NCBI GenBank assembly: GCA_017506865.1
Contig: JAFCMP010000201.1
Span: 1,054,001 to 1,118,000 of the forward strand
Reading direction: 5' to 3'
DNA: 64,000 nucleotides
Origin: Tribonema minus
Taxonomy: Eukaryota > Sar > Xanthophyceae > Tribonematales > Tribonemataceae
Shown here in pieces: positions 1 through 12,647 of this stretch. The position numbers and the translations under genes are program-made. Within the stretch, counting starts at the first letter, position 1. Each line of letters starts with the position of its first letter. The notes under the pieces are model-generated. The model saw only the letters and a program-made list of their open reading frames with translations. It had not been told where the DNA came from and did not search any database.

Positions 1-961
1 GTTGTTGAAGTGCATGTGTGCCATGCTTTGCCCTCTTCTACAGAGCTGGCTGCTCCAGCGGACATCCGGCTTTGGTTTCTGCACCATCAGCGCCAAACAG
101 CGTCCGCCCCTGCGCCCCATCGCAATGCCACCCACGTGTATGGCTGCAGAGTACAAATTTGTCACATTGATATCGTGAATGCGTGCAGGGATGCTGATGT
201 GTGTTCTTGGCTGTTTGATGTTTCACCCATTGCAGGCACCCAAGGCACTTAAGTGACCTTAGGTAATAGCCTCAAGCTGCTAGAAACTAACCTCATTGAC
301 GCCCCTAAAGTGTCCTGGAGTTTTTCCAAGTATGGCGCATAACCTGATATTGTACAGACTGGCATGCTCGCGTATACATTGGTGTACATTTGTACATGTC
401 GACGCACAAGGGGGGTCACATGCCCTCATTCGCAACGCCGGGGCCCCCCGTTCATCTCTATGGTTTGGCCCCGCAATCGAATGCGTCTGTAGCAGCTACA
501 GAGTCGTGTAGATGTAGGAGTGGTCGCTACTATTGCGCGTCCTTCCCAAGTGACCCTCAATACCCGTAATTTACCATATGATAGGCAGGAAAGTCACGTT
601 GCAGAGGTGCAGATTCGTCTCACGTGTGCTCCAATGCCCTCCTCGTGTGACTCTCAAAGCCCCTTTTTGTATCAGTACAGAGAGTTTTATATGAATTTGG
701 AGCTTGTGTGGACAATGTTTCAAGCAAGCCTATCCTGTACGGTTCATCTCTGTTCTCATATGATCATGGAGGGCGCGTCACCGGCGTGAACTACCCAACT
801 TGAAGCCCCAAAATCATATCCCCAGCGAAAGCAGGTCTGCTTGAGAGCCTTCGCCATTGCAGACCTGATTCAGTGTCCGGGGTTCAGAATGATGACTGTC
901 GCTGCGTGCGTTGAGGGATGGCGGTATGTGTTGTTGAGAACACAACAAGCTGCAAGAGGAC
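1..961. other. upstream flank, no gene recognised
   Basis: Several short open frames exist on both strands, but none shows a recognisable domain, a convincing splice pattern or biased composition. The stretch lies just upstream of the xylanase start codon and presumably contains its promoter and 5' UTR. I see no clear TATA box or other promoter element, no tRNA and no telomere-like block here. Confidence 0.5.
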
Positions 962-3449
962 ATGAGGACGGTCGGCCTCGGCCTCGCGTTGTTCGTGTGC
1001 CTGCAAGCGGTGGTTCATGCCAGTGTGTCATCGTCGGTCATCAGCTCTCAGGTGCGTCAGTTGCCTACGCAGCGATGCTGCACCCGGTCGTCTCCCCTTT
1101 CGGTCATGCAGTGCTGCCCATTCCTGTCACTGTCCCTCACTACATTGCACCTCTGGAGGTTTGCGCTGGCATGCACGCCGACGCTGATTTAATTCTGCAC
1201 TGCAGCGCCGATTCACCACGGCCCTGATAATTTCGCCTTTGTCACAGCCCATTTCTGCACTCCACTTAGAGCCATCATGTCGATCATGTGGAATGACCTG
1301 AAGACTGCTAACATGGTGCTAGAAGCACAGTGCAAATGTTGAACTCATGTGATGAGTCATTGAAGCCTGACAGCGTTTTTTGCCATGCCTGCGGCCAGAC
1401 CGACCCTGGTCCTGTAGCCCCTTATGGCTACGGCTTCGCCAGCGACCGCCTTGTGAATGGAGGCTTTGAAGTGGAGGATCCCCTCGGTTGGGAGACAACA
1501 TGCGCTGATCCCTCAAGTGGGCGTGTAACGGGCGGGGAGGTGCCCGGTGGTCCTGACAGCGCCAAAAGCGGCGATTGGATGTTCTACTTCAAGGCTGCAG
1601 ACAGCTGCCCGGAAACGATCAAGCTGTCGCAGACGATCACGCTTGAGCCCAACACGCCTTATCACGTCATGGTAAGTGTGTGCCATTCGGCCAAGCGCAT
1701 TACCACAGCATGCTGCTTTTTGAATAGTCTGTGCGTATGACATGATGTGGTGAGACATAAACAGTGCCTGCGATCTGAACTGCATATTGAATTGTGTTTG
1801 CATAGGCGTGGCGTACAGTAGTGCCTATGTACCTACATGCCTGTTTGCTCATCCATTTTAATGTTGTTTGCTGTGACTGCAAGTGCGCGTCATGCTACTG
1901 TAGCTTTGAACCTGAACGCAAGACATGTGTAAGTCATACGCCCTGAATGGGGGCAAACACTGCCTTTGCATAGCACGCGTTCCAATACCACCTGTCTTGG
2001 CAAGGCTATGCACCGCTATGCGAGCGGTACCGAGGGCCCCAGTCAAAGCCAAGTCAGCACCCGCTTTCAGCAGCATGCATGTATTGTTGCTGCCAAAATT
2101 TCAATAGATCCACTGCACATGTACCCAAAGCTCACATGGCACTTACTTGCATGCACTGTCTTCTGCTCTTCCGCCAGCTGTACATCTGGCTGCCAGAGAG
2201 CACGTGCACTACGGAGATAGCTTCTAGCGACTGTCCGCAGCTGCTGTACCGCCGCATTGACACAGACGAGTTTACAGGGGTGAGCATAGGCCATAGCACT
2301 GGATTATCTTGACTTGACATTACAGTTATTGGTCATGGCGTTGCTTCTGCTGTTACACGTTGTAGGCAATCACAGGGTTGCCTTAACTTGAAAATAGGGT
2401 ACTACTAATAGTTGGCCATGGCGTTGCTATTGCTGTTGCGCGTTGTAATTGCACATGCCACACAGGCGAAGCGGTGTTGTACACGTGTTGTGCAGTAACA
2501 CTGTAGGTAGCAGGAGAAGTTCCATGTCGCTTCCAAGACCCTTTGTATGCATGCTGCACCGAGTTGTTTTTTTCAAGGCACTCGTGTGTGGCTCATGTGC
2601 AAGCGCTGATGATGCGTTTTATGTCATTCCTTCAGTTTTGTCCATTTAAGTGGTGCCTTACCACTTGACTCCACGAGTCAGTGCTTGTGCAACAGTGATT
2701 CAAAACACCACCCTACCCCATGCACAATCCAGCGTATACATTGAGTGAAGGCCACAGCTCTTATGGCTTCATTCAGCTCATGTTGTGGGGACCGAATTGC
2801 AGCGTTGTTGTTGTGCTACAGGAGCTCTCTGTTCTCACGTACTAGTAGTACAGATGTCATCGTCGAAGGGCGTTGAAAATCAAAGTGCGGCACATGTAGC
2901 CAGGGCCGTTTGAACCAATATCAAAGAAGTGCGCTTGTGCCCATGGCTGCACCAGCGCATGAAAATCTGTTGCTGCCTGTCATGTTAGATTCAACTTCAA
3001 CATTATAACAGACTTGTCGTGAAAGCTGTTTGTGCTGAAACCACACGTGCCATGGCAGTGCAATACCTGGTAGCAGACACCACCCCGCACTTAACCACGG
3101 CAATGATGATGACGCTGTTTGACTCCTGGCCAATGACTGCAGCAGCGGCGACCACGGTTATGAGTGGAAGGCACTTGCGGCTAACCACTCCTTGTCACCT
3201 AGAGCTCTACGATCTTTTGATTCGTTTCCATGTGTTAATTTACCATAGTGATGATGTGTTCTGTGTTGCATGCCATCAGGCTGGGGTCACCATAACCGCC
3301 GTAGGCGACAGCTGGAACCTCATCTCTGGCACCATGTGGACAGCTGGTGACACAAACACAGTTGAACTTCGGCTGCAGGAAATACCACCCGGTGCGGAAG
3401 TCTGGGTGGACGACATCATTATGAGCCGCTGCACCCTCGAAGACTTCAG
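962..3449 (+). other. signal peptide and CBM22-like carbohydrate-binding module of the xylanase
   Basis: Exon 1 encodes a short basic start (MRTVGLGLALF...) followed by a hydrophobic stretch and small residues near AVVHA, a typical signal peptide. Exons 2-4 encode a beta-sandwich-like module. It begins LVNGGFEVEDPLGWE (from about residue 48), continues through YHVMLYIWL across the exon 2/3 junction, and ends with GAEVWVDDIIMSRC (to about 205). N-terminal 'NGGFE...GW' and C-terminal 'VDD' motifs are characteristic of the CBM4/9/22 group. In plant GH10 enzymes this position is held by CBM22, so CBM22 is the likely family. Ligand specificity cannot be read from sequence alone. Confidence 0.8.
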
Positions 3450-6400
3450 GTACAGTTGTCGTGAACAGTTGAAGTAGGGTATTTAGGCGTTGAGTGGGGT
3501 GATGTAGGTATTTACTACTTTTTTGTTTCTATGCTACCCTAGTCTACCAGCTAGTACTCTGCTACAGCTGTGTGCCTAGTCTTGCTGGTCGGTGCCAAGC
3601 AAAGACTGATGCACATGCTGCTGCCTCTCCCAGACGCTTCGCAAAAACTTCACACTCTTCAAGGCCTGTTCCCCATGGATTCATGTAGTCAGTTGGATCA
3701 CAGTTCAAGCTTTAAGGGCTCAGAGCACAGGTTGAACCCAAGCACTGCGGGCCCATCACATGAACTTGCCACTGGGCATTCACGCTTGGTGTGCTGGGCA
3801 CATAGCCCTCGCCCTACTTGCTTGGTTCTATTATGCCAGGCATGTGCTGCAAGCGAACTCCCTTGGACAATCTAATGGCACCACTTGCTTTGTGAAGAAG
3901 CTACAGCTGATGTTCCACTTTCATGGTCGCAACGTGCAAGATCATGATCAGCGCTTCGTGCATGACAGCAGCCACTCTCAGGAGGCCAGGGTGTGTAATG
4001 CAGCTTGAAGTTGGCATATGTTTGTTGCAGTGCGTACTTCGAGCTTCTGGTGCTTTTGACAAGTGCAGCATTCCTTAGGTAAAGCAGTTTTCATTAGTAT
4101 ATGCCGTCTCGTGATGTGCTGATCAACTGAAATTTGTTCTACGCTTGCTGCTCATCACCAGGCCCGTATCAGAGCGCCGCGTCGACGAGATCCGCAAGCG
4201 AAGTGTAGAATTGAAGTTGGGGGGCGACTTCGGCAATGGCACAGACGTCACTGCAGACATCAGCATGACCAAACATGGGTACCCCTTTGGCGCAGCCATG
4301 TGGGATGGCTGTGCCACGGATTCCGCCTGCCTGGATTTCTTCCGTCAGAACTTTAACTTTGCCAGTGAGTGCCGCTTTCAGTGCCGCGACCTACTTGTGT
4401 CAGAGTGGGTTGGGGTTTTAGTTAGGGTGAGGGTTAGGGTTGGTGCCGTGGCCTACATGTGCTCTGAACTTGATATATGCAGCAGCGAGTGATAACATTG
4501 AGTTGCAGTGCTACCATCTATGCACTGCTGTCTTTTGTTGTCGCACTAACATTCCAGAGAGCATGCTGTTTTGTTAGGTGAAGGGGTCTTGTGTTGTCGC
4601 ACTGGCTAACATTCCAGAGCAGGCTGTTTCGTGTGGCGAGGGGCACCGGGGTTAGGGTTGAGGTTGAGGCATCAGCATAACCCCTTCCTTCTATTAGGCG
4701 ACCTGTGCCTGAAAGCATATGACGTTTCCCGAAAGGGGCGGGGGGCAAGGCGGCTGATGCGCAAATGCAATCTGCGCAAGTGCACAAGCGCTTGTGAGGT
4801 GCCCACACCAGCACCGCTGTCAAACAAAAAAGTACTGGGGCACTCTCCATCATATGGGTGTGGCAGAATTGAACAGGTTTGATACCGTGATGCAGCTGTC
4901 AAGCTAAGCATTTTGTACTCTGAGCCGGTAAAAGCTTGAAGGTATGCTGCATGCACTGCACGCCACAGGTTAGGTGTTGGGTTAAGGTTACCTGACCCTA
5001 GCCATGTGACCACGGCCATCACATAGTGTGCGATGCATGATGCTTGAAGCTCAAACACGCCGCACAACCATGTGAAAACAAGGCACACGGCATGTATGCC
5101 TGGCTTCTATACGTGTCCCTGCTTCTGCGATGCACTTACGCTTTTGACACCACGTCTTTTGACTCACTGTAAAATTAAACTGCAAACTTCAACTGCAGCC
5201 GCCAAGGAATCCATGAAGTGGAAAGAGTCAGAGCCAGCACCGGGCGTCTTCACTGACGCTGACGAAAAAGTGCTGAACGCTGTGAAAGACCTGGACATAG
5301 GGCTTCGTGGCCACACCGTTTTTTGGGATGTCCCGATACAGGTCCCAGACTGGGCGAAGGCAAGTTGCTTGATGTTGGGAACAGAAACAAGATGCTGTGT
5401 AGCTGATACACCAGTACTTGAGATTATTCTGTGAGGTGTACTGTTGTTGCCCGCGCCTGAGGTGAGCGCACGCCACGATTCATGTACTTGAGCATCAGGA
5501 ACGGAATTTGCATTGCACGAAATCTGCGCAACGGCGATGTATGCTGGTATGCCTCGGGTGGTTTGCCCTGCTGCACAGTGTGAAGCAATACATGTGGTGT
5601 GTCAGCTGTGCTCCGCTCCGATGCGGTGTCTTGACTGTGACTCACACCGTGACTCAGCCGCCATACATTGCTACACGCATGGCAGTATGGTGCCTCATGT
5701 CATCCGCATTACCTCGAGGCCGTGATTGAAAATTGACTCTGTAAGGCATAGCTGAGGCACAATCTGAATTGGCTGAGCACTGATGAGGCTCTGAGGTACG
5801 TATATGGAGTCAGGGCGTTCAACTAGGGTTAGGGCTAGGGTTACGGTTGGTGTTAGGGCTATGTTGGTAGCTAGGGGTGGATATACGGGTACTCAACATG
5901 TCATGCTGTGAGCCCCCTTGTGAATGGCCTGCACTGCCATCGACACGCGCATTCCATGATCACGCTAACCCAATGAATTCACAGGTGTTCATGAATTCAC
6001 GAATTGACGCTCGAGAGCGCTGTGCACCTGCACTGTGTGCACTGCCGCAGACTCTGCCACGCGATGGCTCTGAAGGCTCACTGCAGTCGGCCATGTATGC
6101 GCGCCTACTGAGATTTGTCAGCAGATATGGGGATGTGGTGGGTGTTCAATTGAATTCTGCCTTCCTTGAGCATTTATGCAGCGCAGTTGGGTGCGTGTGG
6201 CAAGCGCATTTGTGATGATCCTGCAGCAGATGTGTGATGCAAGGCATGTTCAGCTGAAGTTGCTGGATGCACACGTGCGTATATATGCATATGTCAGTGG
6301 TGCCTAATGAAGTGTAGTCTAGCATATTTGCATGCAGGCAATTCGTAGCATGGTCTTGACTACTTCAGCTTCGTAAAAGACACTTTGCATGCCTGCACCT

Positions 6401-9400
6401 GCATGTGCAGGTGCACAAGCACATGTATGCATGTATGCCTATAGCTGCGCTGCAATGTTGCCAAGGCAGAAAGAAAGTTGCACTTGTGTTCATATCAATC
6501 ATGCCACTCAGAGAGTTGAAATGGTACTTCTAGCTGCTGTAATAGTTTCTTTGCAGTCCTGCTTGGTGTTCAACGTTCATTCATGTGAACACGTGATGAA
6601 TTGTTAAACATGTTTCAAAAACACATTGCGTGTACAAGCCTGCTGCGTGGTGATCACAAAGAAGCCCACAACGCTGCAATTCTGCGCAAGACAAGGAAGC
6701 ATCCTCGCTGCCAGCGTGACAACTCAATCCCCTCTGAACACCAGTCCCGCAAAAGCTTACTCACTCATGATATGCCTCTCTGCGCAGACTGCCAATGACG
6801 ATGTCGACAACGAGATGCTGCATGGCTCCTTCTTCAAGGGTATGTGAAAGTGAACACCTGACCAACGTTATACTTCGAGGACCAATCCATACTCTCAAGT
6901 ACTTCAAGATATCATTGGAGTGTAAATCTGAAGTTTGTCTGCTCTGCACGCCTAGTAGTGCAAGATGATGTGCGCATGGCCGTGCTACTTCAAGTTGCAC
7001 CCTCTGTCCATGGCTGTGAACGAGTCATTGCGGCGCAACAGGTGCAAATAGTCTAGGAAGGCGCAACCTTGGAGGCTCAACAGCAATGAAAGAGGTGTAG
7101 CCGCGAACGCTAATATATGCTAATGCAACAGCAAGTCGCACATGTTTTGCTGCATGACACGCAGCCATTGCATCCTATCTGCTTGAAGCACATCCTTGGG
7201 ATCCATTGCATCCCGTCTGCTTTGAGCACATGCTCAGGGTTAGGGTTAATGTGAGGGTTTTGATCACCCGCACAGTAACCCTAACCCTCAGACGCCCATG
7301 TAAGCAATGGGCAAAGGTGGTTTGATGTCATGTAACACAGCCGCTACTTCAACTGCTGGTGCAAGTTGCAATGCTAGTTGCGTGTGGGTACGCCGGCTGT
7401 ATGCACGTATGCGCCAAAGCATCACCCTGCAACTGAATTTCCATCGCTTTCATTTCATGTTTGACACTCTCACAACACCTCTCATCTACTCTGCATGTCC
7501 CTCCCCTCTTCACCCTCTGCACCACTTAGATGCGCTGGCCTGCAATGCGAAAGTGCCAGCATGCATATGCGATTACGCACCGGCCTGTCCCCCATGGCTG
7601 GGGGTTCCGAGGGATGTTGATGTACAAACATGGGCGTACGAACTGGTGAGCTGCTCTGAATGAATGAATGAATGAATGAAATCAAATGAATGAATGAATT
7701 AAGCCACAATCTGCTGTTAAAGCCACAGCATGGGCCTACGAACTGGTGAGCTGCCCTGGATGCAGTTGCCATGATGCAAAAAAAACTCACAATGTGCTGT
7801 GCCACAACGGAAGTGCGAACAAGTGGTGGTACGCAGCCTGCTGCAAGTCATGCAGTCATAGGTAGGCGACGTCAGACGATGCAATGTTGCTCTGGCGTCG
7901 CTTGCGACAAAGCAACAGCATGCAAAAGCTGGACAAAGAAGGTTTGGTCACATGAATCTGATTGCACTTCGAAGTACTTTAGAGTATGCAAGTCTGTGTT
8001 GCGTTGTCATTTGATGGACTGGCACCACTCCGCCCTTAAAGTCATGACTTTGCAGATCATCCAGACTGCTTGGTGCCTGTTGTCACCTTGACAAGAGTCT
8101 CGAAAGCACACGGATGACATGAACGGTGTGAGTTATTCTTTTGAGAAGGGGCAATTTGATGGCAAGTCGCGGTACTCCAGTTGGTAGGTATGCATAGCAA
8201 GACTTGACAAGCGTCCACATATGTACGCAATTGCTCATGCTGCGCCTTGTGCTGTGTGGCATCAACGTGAGGTTTTTGAGTGTGAGATGGCCTGTTCACA
8301 CTCTTGTTGTGGTGCAGCATTGCATGGCTGGAAGGTATGACTCAGGACAGGGGCCTCATCAGAGCCTAATGTGAGGTTTGCCTGTAATAACAATGCCTGT
8401 GCTGATAGAAGTGCTTCATTGGCACGACAGCACAACATTTGCACTATTTCTTTCAATCTCTCTTGTCCTAACCCTAACCCTAGTCTACTGCACCATACCT
8501 ACATACTGTTTGCCATGACACCGCTAGGTACTGAAATCCTCATGACTGACCACCGCACTTACCGTGATACAGCGCCAGGTACGATGACTGACCACAATAT
8601 CCCCTCCCTTGACATGACAGATGGCGTACCTCCAGCCGGATAAGAGGCGCTTTCTGAATGACTTCTGTATGATGGTTTACTGTGGCCCAGACATCACCCT
8701 GAGCTCCCTGGTCAAGCAGTCCAAGACGTTTCCGGATGCAAATGGCCTCGGACTGCAGTCCCACGTCACTAGCGGCAAAGAGGTGCTGAACTTCAACTTT
8801 CATTGGTATACAGTGCGCGCCTCTGCTTGCTGCTGCTTTAGATGTTGTTTCCGTAGTGTGTAGGAGCAGCATGTGATGTTGACATCAGAGTGCCGTCACA
8901 GCATTGTGTCATTGGCTCCAACATGATTGGCAAGAAGTGAGCCGTATGTTTGGTACATGATCATCTGGGTCAGGGTTAGGTATAGTAACACTATTAGGAC
9001 TAGGTAGCATGGCCGATTATGCACGTCTGCACGCGGTGTGATGTCCATAGAAAAACTTTCTTGGAAGTACTCGTTGAAGCATGCTGCAAAAGAGTCAGAT
9101 CCATATTGAAGCTCTTGTTTACAAGTATTGATGTTCCGTATTGTTGCCGGCAAACACCAGTGGACAGGCACAGGCTTCCCTTGCCTGAAACTGCAAGTGC
9201 AGCTGCTGGCTTCATGCTGGAGCACGGTGACAAGCCATTCACGCAAGCGAGCAGCCTGATACTTTGAAGTGTTTCAGATTTCATACTGCCATGTGGTCAA
9301 GTACGTTAGCGTACAACTGTGTGGTCCGGTATAGTTGCCTGAGGCGCTCAACCTGTGATGCTAGTGGGATCAGCAAGTGTGATGCGGCATGAGCAGGCCT

Positions 9401-11291
9401 GCACTTGTGCTCATTGCAGTTGATGTGGCATAACATCAACCTAGCGGCGCAATGAGGTTGCATTTTCGCCTGGGTTGTGGCGTCGTTGCATGCTCAAGTA
9501 GCAAATATTGCATACTTCGAAGTATGATTGCATACTTCGAAGTATGACATCGTAACATGAGCATGTACGCTCTTCTCTTGCGCAGGTCTGCGGCTTCGAT
9601 CTGCTGGCGCGGTTTGACCACGCTGTTGCCGTGGCCAACGACAAAACCAGTGAAGTTCCTTTACCTCAGGAGGACCTCATTGGGCTGGAGAAGAAAATTT
9701 GGGTGACAGAGATGGACTCTCAGGTTTGTACATACGTGTTGGCTTGTTATGATGTACTTCTGATGTACTTTTACGGATTCTTGCTTGGGGCCCCGAAAAA
9801 ACCCGCATGGTGGATGTCCAAGTTGCCAACAGACTTTACATGCATTCTTGTGGACACCTTGAAAGTGTCTCAATGCGCATTGTGACGATCGCTTCTAAAT
9901 GACATCGCCAAATAGCATCTCCCGTCCCTCCAAGTCCTCGTCCATCCCTCCCCCCAAGAGTGCCATGTGCGTCATACTACACAAGGTTTGTACATACATG
10001 TTGGCTTGGTTGTTGGTTCGAAGCGGCATGTGCGCCATATATGCCTGCACAAATGTTGCTGTTCACAAGCACGGTTCGCGCCATACATGTATTTTGGCGT
10101 GCACAAGTGTTGCTGCTCACAAGCATGGGTACGTGCCAAGTTGTTGCCTGGAAGCTCGACATGTGCCTCGTACTGTCCGCATGTCGTCGAATGCGGGAGA
10201 CTGCAACAACCCTCGCTTCTCTCCACGTCACACAAGGCACACAGGCAGACACCATTGCCAGGACTGCATTATTCAACGCAATGACTTCTTCTTGCACATG
10301 CACCGAAGACTCAATTTGAAAAGTCTCATTGGTGTCATCTCAACTGCTGTCGCCTGAAACAATAACAATCACCGACGCCACAGGATACGGATCTTTTCTG
10401 GCGCGCCAATGCCTACGAGTCGTTTTACAGGGCAGCATACGCAAGTGCGGGCGTCGATGGCATGATGGTGTGGGGGTAAGTTGAGGTTGAAGTTAAAGTT
10501 GAGCGTTGTCACGTTGAATCATGCGCTGTCGCTCACGAAGCGCAAGTCAGCCTTCATGCGTGTGAACATGGCTCTCTTGCTGTTGTTGCCTGTGCCACAT
10601 GCTGCCTTTTCATTGCTTGCAGATTGTCGCATTCAACCATGTGCCATCACGCATTCAACCATGTGCCATAGATAATGAAGCGCAAGTTGGTGTTCAAGCA
10701 TTTTGAAATTACTTCAGGGGGATTGCTGCCTTCTCACCCCCCTCAGCCGATGCTTCCACGCGTGCCATTGACATGGCGAATGCGTGATCGCGCTGGTGTG
10801 GCGTCACACTGGGGAGCAGCTGATGCAACCTTGGCATCAGTAACCAATCATTGTTGAGCGTGCGCAATCAACTAAGGCGCCTACCTTAAAGTAAACTTGA
10901 AGTATTGAACAACAGTTTGCGTGTGTTCGTGAAGTATCATACAAAAATGTGAGCACGTTCTTTTGTTTGCGCAACCTGCAGGTGGGCCAGGCACCCGGGG
11001 CAGTGGCGCCCCGACCAAGAGATGGTGGATGAGAACTTCAACTTACTGGAGCCCGGCGAACGCATCTTTGCTGCGGATGGCCTGCTGCACAGCGAGTGGA
11101 ACAGCACCGTCAGCGATGTCTCTATCGAGGACACCACTGTTTCCTTTGACGCATTTCCCGGCAGTTACTCGGTTGAAGTTGGCGACTGCGTTGCCGACTT
11201 CACCGTGCCGCTGGGAATTGGGGGTCTGACAGTTGAAGTTGATGCCTGGAGCTGTGCTGGTGGTGGCAGGAAGATCCGCCTTTTCCTCTAG
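962..11291 (+). CDS. plant-type GH10 endo-1,4-beta-xylanase with CBM22-like module
   Basis: A secreted enzyme expected to hydrolyse beta-1,4-xylan chains in the cell wall or in external polysaccharide. I read 13 exons: 962-1051, 1399-1671, 2178-2279, 3280-3449, 4162-4364, 5199-5359, 6051-6137, 6788-6839, 7530-7645, 8621-8782, 9586-9723, 10384-10475 and 10982-11291. Their lengths sum to 1956 nt (651 residues plus TAG) and every junction phase agrees. The order is signal peptide, CBM22-like module (about 48-205), GH10 domain (about 212-550) and a C-terminal beta region. This order and motifs such as RVDEIRKR, MKW...EP, RGH..FW and NEMLHGSFF match plant GH10 xylanases rather than bacterial ones. 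The start was chosen because it opens a signal peptide and splices in phase. Intron 6 has a GC-AG donor (GCAAGT at 5360). The exon 7 donor could lie 3 nt earlier. Transcript data are needed only for exact borders; the family call is firm. Confidence 0.9.
3113..3230 (+). repeat. dispersed repeat, copy 1 (xylanase intron 3)
   Basis: This stretch, from ctgtttgactcctggccaat to ttttgattcgttt, reappears with scattered substitutions at 30353-30562 inside an intron of the other gene. The two copies lie in unrelated introns 27 kb apart, so it is a dispersed element fragment rather than a local duplication. I cannot place it in a family, and no terminal repeats are evident at this copy. Confidence 0.65.
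4412..4442 (+). repeat. interstitial telomere-like block (TTAGGG type)
   Basis: Degenerate TTAGGG units (ttagggtgagggttagggt) lie in xylanase intron 5, just inside the donor region. Similar short blocks occur in many introns of both genes. Confidence 0.7.
7229..7290. repeat. inverted pair of telomere-like blocks
   Basis: A forward GGGTTAGGGTTA block at the left is followed about 35 bases later by TAACCCTAACCC, so the pair could fold as a stem. It lies in xylanase intron 8. Confidence 0.6.
7631..7760 (+). repeat. exon-edge echo of xylanase exon 9, with TGAA microsatellite
   Basis: The 3' end of exon 9 with its donor (tgggcgtacgaactggtgag, 7631-7650) recurs as tgggcctacgaactggtgag near 7729. 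Between the copies lies a (TGAA)n microsatellite at about 7659-7698. The second copy keeps the GTGAGC donor. This is the plus-strand gene's example of the junction duplications seen throughout the minus-strand gene. Confidence 0.75.
8467..8482. repeat. interstitial telomere-like block (CCCTAA type)
   Basis: Two and a half CCTAAC units in xylanase intron 9. Confidence 0.6.
9511..9547. repeat. tandem perfect palindrome catacttcgaagtatg
   Basis: The 16-bp palindrome catacttcgaagtatg occurs twice, separated by attg, in xylanase intron 10. The core ACTTCGAAGT recurs near 29364 and 53987. It may be a dispersed palindromic motif; no function can be assigned. Confidence 0.7.
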
Positions 11292-11710
11292 TTGCATCAG
11301 CAGCGGGGCGCACAAAAGAGAGTCATGCGCTAATGTCCCAATGTCCCCAGCCCTACTTGCCCATTTCGAGACTTGGCCACCATCACTGTGCTGGGCACTC
11401 TTGCAGTGTCCTGTAGGTATAGCCAGAGTGACAGCAAACAGCAAGCGCTAGTTCAGCACCAGACAGAAATTCACAACACCTGACAGGGCTCGCAGAACGA
11501 CCCCCCCCCCCCCCTCTTCCCACCCCACACCGTTGGATCAGCTAGGTTTAGGGTAAGGTGAGCATAGGCAGGGTCCCTCGAAAGTGGGTCTCGCAACAGC
11601 AGCATGGTAGTTTATGATGGCCTCGGGCACAACGGCATTTATTGTTGCTGCTTGCCGCAGCTAGTGAAGTGTACGCCTTGTACTGCCGCAGCAGTACTCT
11701 GTAGCGGCTA

Positions 11711-11731
11711 CTAACCTAACCCTAACCCTAA
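11711..11731. repeat. interstitial telomere-like block (CCCTAA type)
   Basis: About three CCTAAC units in the spacer between the convergent genes. Confidence 0.65.
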
Positions 11732-12097
11732 GTAGTGTGAACTACTTGGGGTCAGAATCCTGCATGGCTGCTTCCGCTCGAGTCGCGACCGGGTTGGTGC
11801 TTGCGAGATCCTGGCGAGATGGTTTGTTTACTTGCATCCCCCTTCCACAACTAAATACAAGTGCGTGAGTGCCACAATCGCTGTGCGTCATTACTGTTGT
11901 CAATGGCTACTGAACCTGCTCCAATACCTGACACACCTTTGAGCACTACTGACTTGCATTCTGGTTGTGACCATACTTGACTTAACCCAAGCATCATGCA
12001 ACTGTGTACGCGAGGATCACGCAGCAGTGAAGGCCAACATTGTGGAATTCCAGACAAGGGGACATTAGCGTGTACTATGCAAAACAGTATGTGCATA

Positions 12098-12102
12098 TTA
12101 CA
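12098..12102 (-). terminator. possible poly(A) signal TGTAA for the deubiquitinase
   Basis: TGTAA is the usual green-algal polyadenylation signal. On the minus strand one lies about 550 nt beyond the deubiquitinase stop codon. A five-base match in a long UTR is weak evidence; it is listed only as the first plausible candidate. Confidence 0.25.
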
Positions 12103-12647
12103 GCAGTCCCTGCAGATTGCGTGTGTGTCTGACCCCCTGACCGACCAGCATAGCATAGCATAGCGGCGGCGGTGGCAGCAGCAGTCATCAAGGGATTTGC
12201 CCGCTGGCCGTAGCCTTACTAGTAGTCGTGCAACAAGAGCGAGCTCAGCGCATGCGAGGCTGCAGCGGGCAAGCCCTTCAGCAGTGCAGACCCGAGCTGT
12301 GTCGTGCTGCGGGTGCAACGGCGGCTGTGACTCTGCGCACGTTGCGCTTTCGCAGCGGCTGCTGAGAGTGCTGCTACAGATCCTTCACTGGTGCTGGTGC
12401 ACTGTAGTGCTTGGTCCGCAGGCGCAGAGACAATGCCAAGTGCCATGTGCGTCAGTGCTCAGCAGCAGCCCTGCCGCTGTCAGCGCTTAGCACCAGTGCA
12501 CAGCCGCCGTGTCGGACAGAGGTGGTGCGCACCCTGTGTAACCCTAAGTGCAGCAGCGCACATAGACATGCAAGCGGGCAAACAGCGGAGCACTGCCTTG
12601 CGGCCAAATGCTGCTGCTGCCGCCGCCGCCGCCGCCGCCAGCGCCAC

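Larger units (their letters stand above)
4162..11291 (+). other. GH10 catalytic domain and C-terminal region of the xylanase
   Basis: Exons 5-13. The domain opens with PVSERRVDEIRKRSVELKL and a KHGYPFGAAM strand. It continues with AKESMKWKESEPAPG, GLRGHTVFWDVPIQVPDWAK and LLRFVSRYGD. The acid/base glutamate is Glu371 in DVDNEMLHGSFF (exon 8). FLNDFCM and GLGLQSHV follow, and the nucleophile is Glu514 in KKIWVTEMDSQ (exon 11). RANAYESFYRAAYASAGVDG and MVWGWARHPGQW then close the barrel. Compared with plant homologues there is a Cys-rich insertion of about 25 residues just after the acid/base strand (exon 9; ACNAKVPACICDYAPACPPW). The last 80 or so residues look beta-rich, as in plant GH10 tails. 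Both catalytic residues are present, so the enzyme should be active. Confidence 0.88.
11292..12647. other. intergenic spacer between convergent genes
   Basis: This 1.36-kb spacer separates two tail-to-tail genes and must contain both 3' UTRs and poly(A) sites. It holds a pure C-tract at about 11503-11516, a CCCTAA block at 11711-11731, CAG/GCG-rich low-complexity sequence from about 12160, and a (CCG)n tract at about 12615-12640. Open frames at 11851-12318 (minus) and 12197-12490 (plus) are low-complexity and show no domain. I see no gene. Confidence 0.6.
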
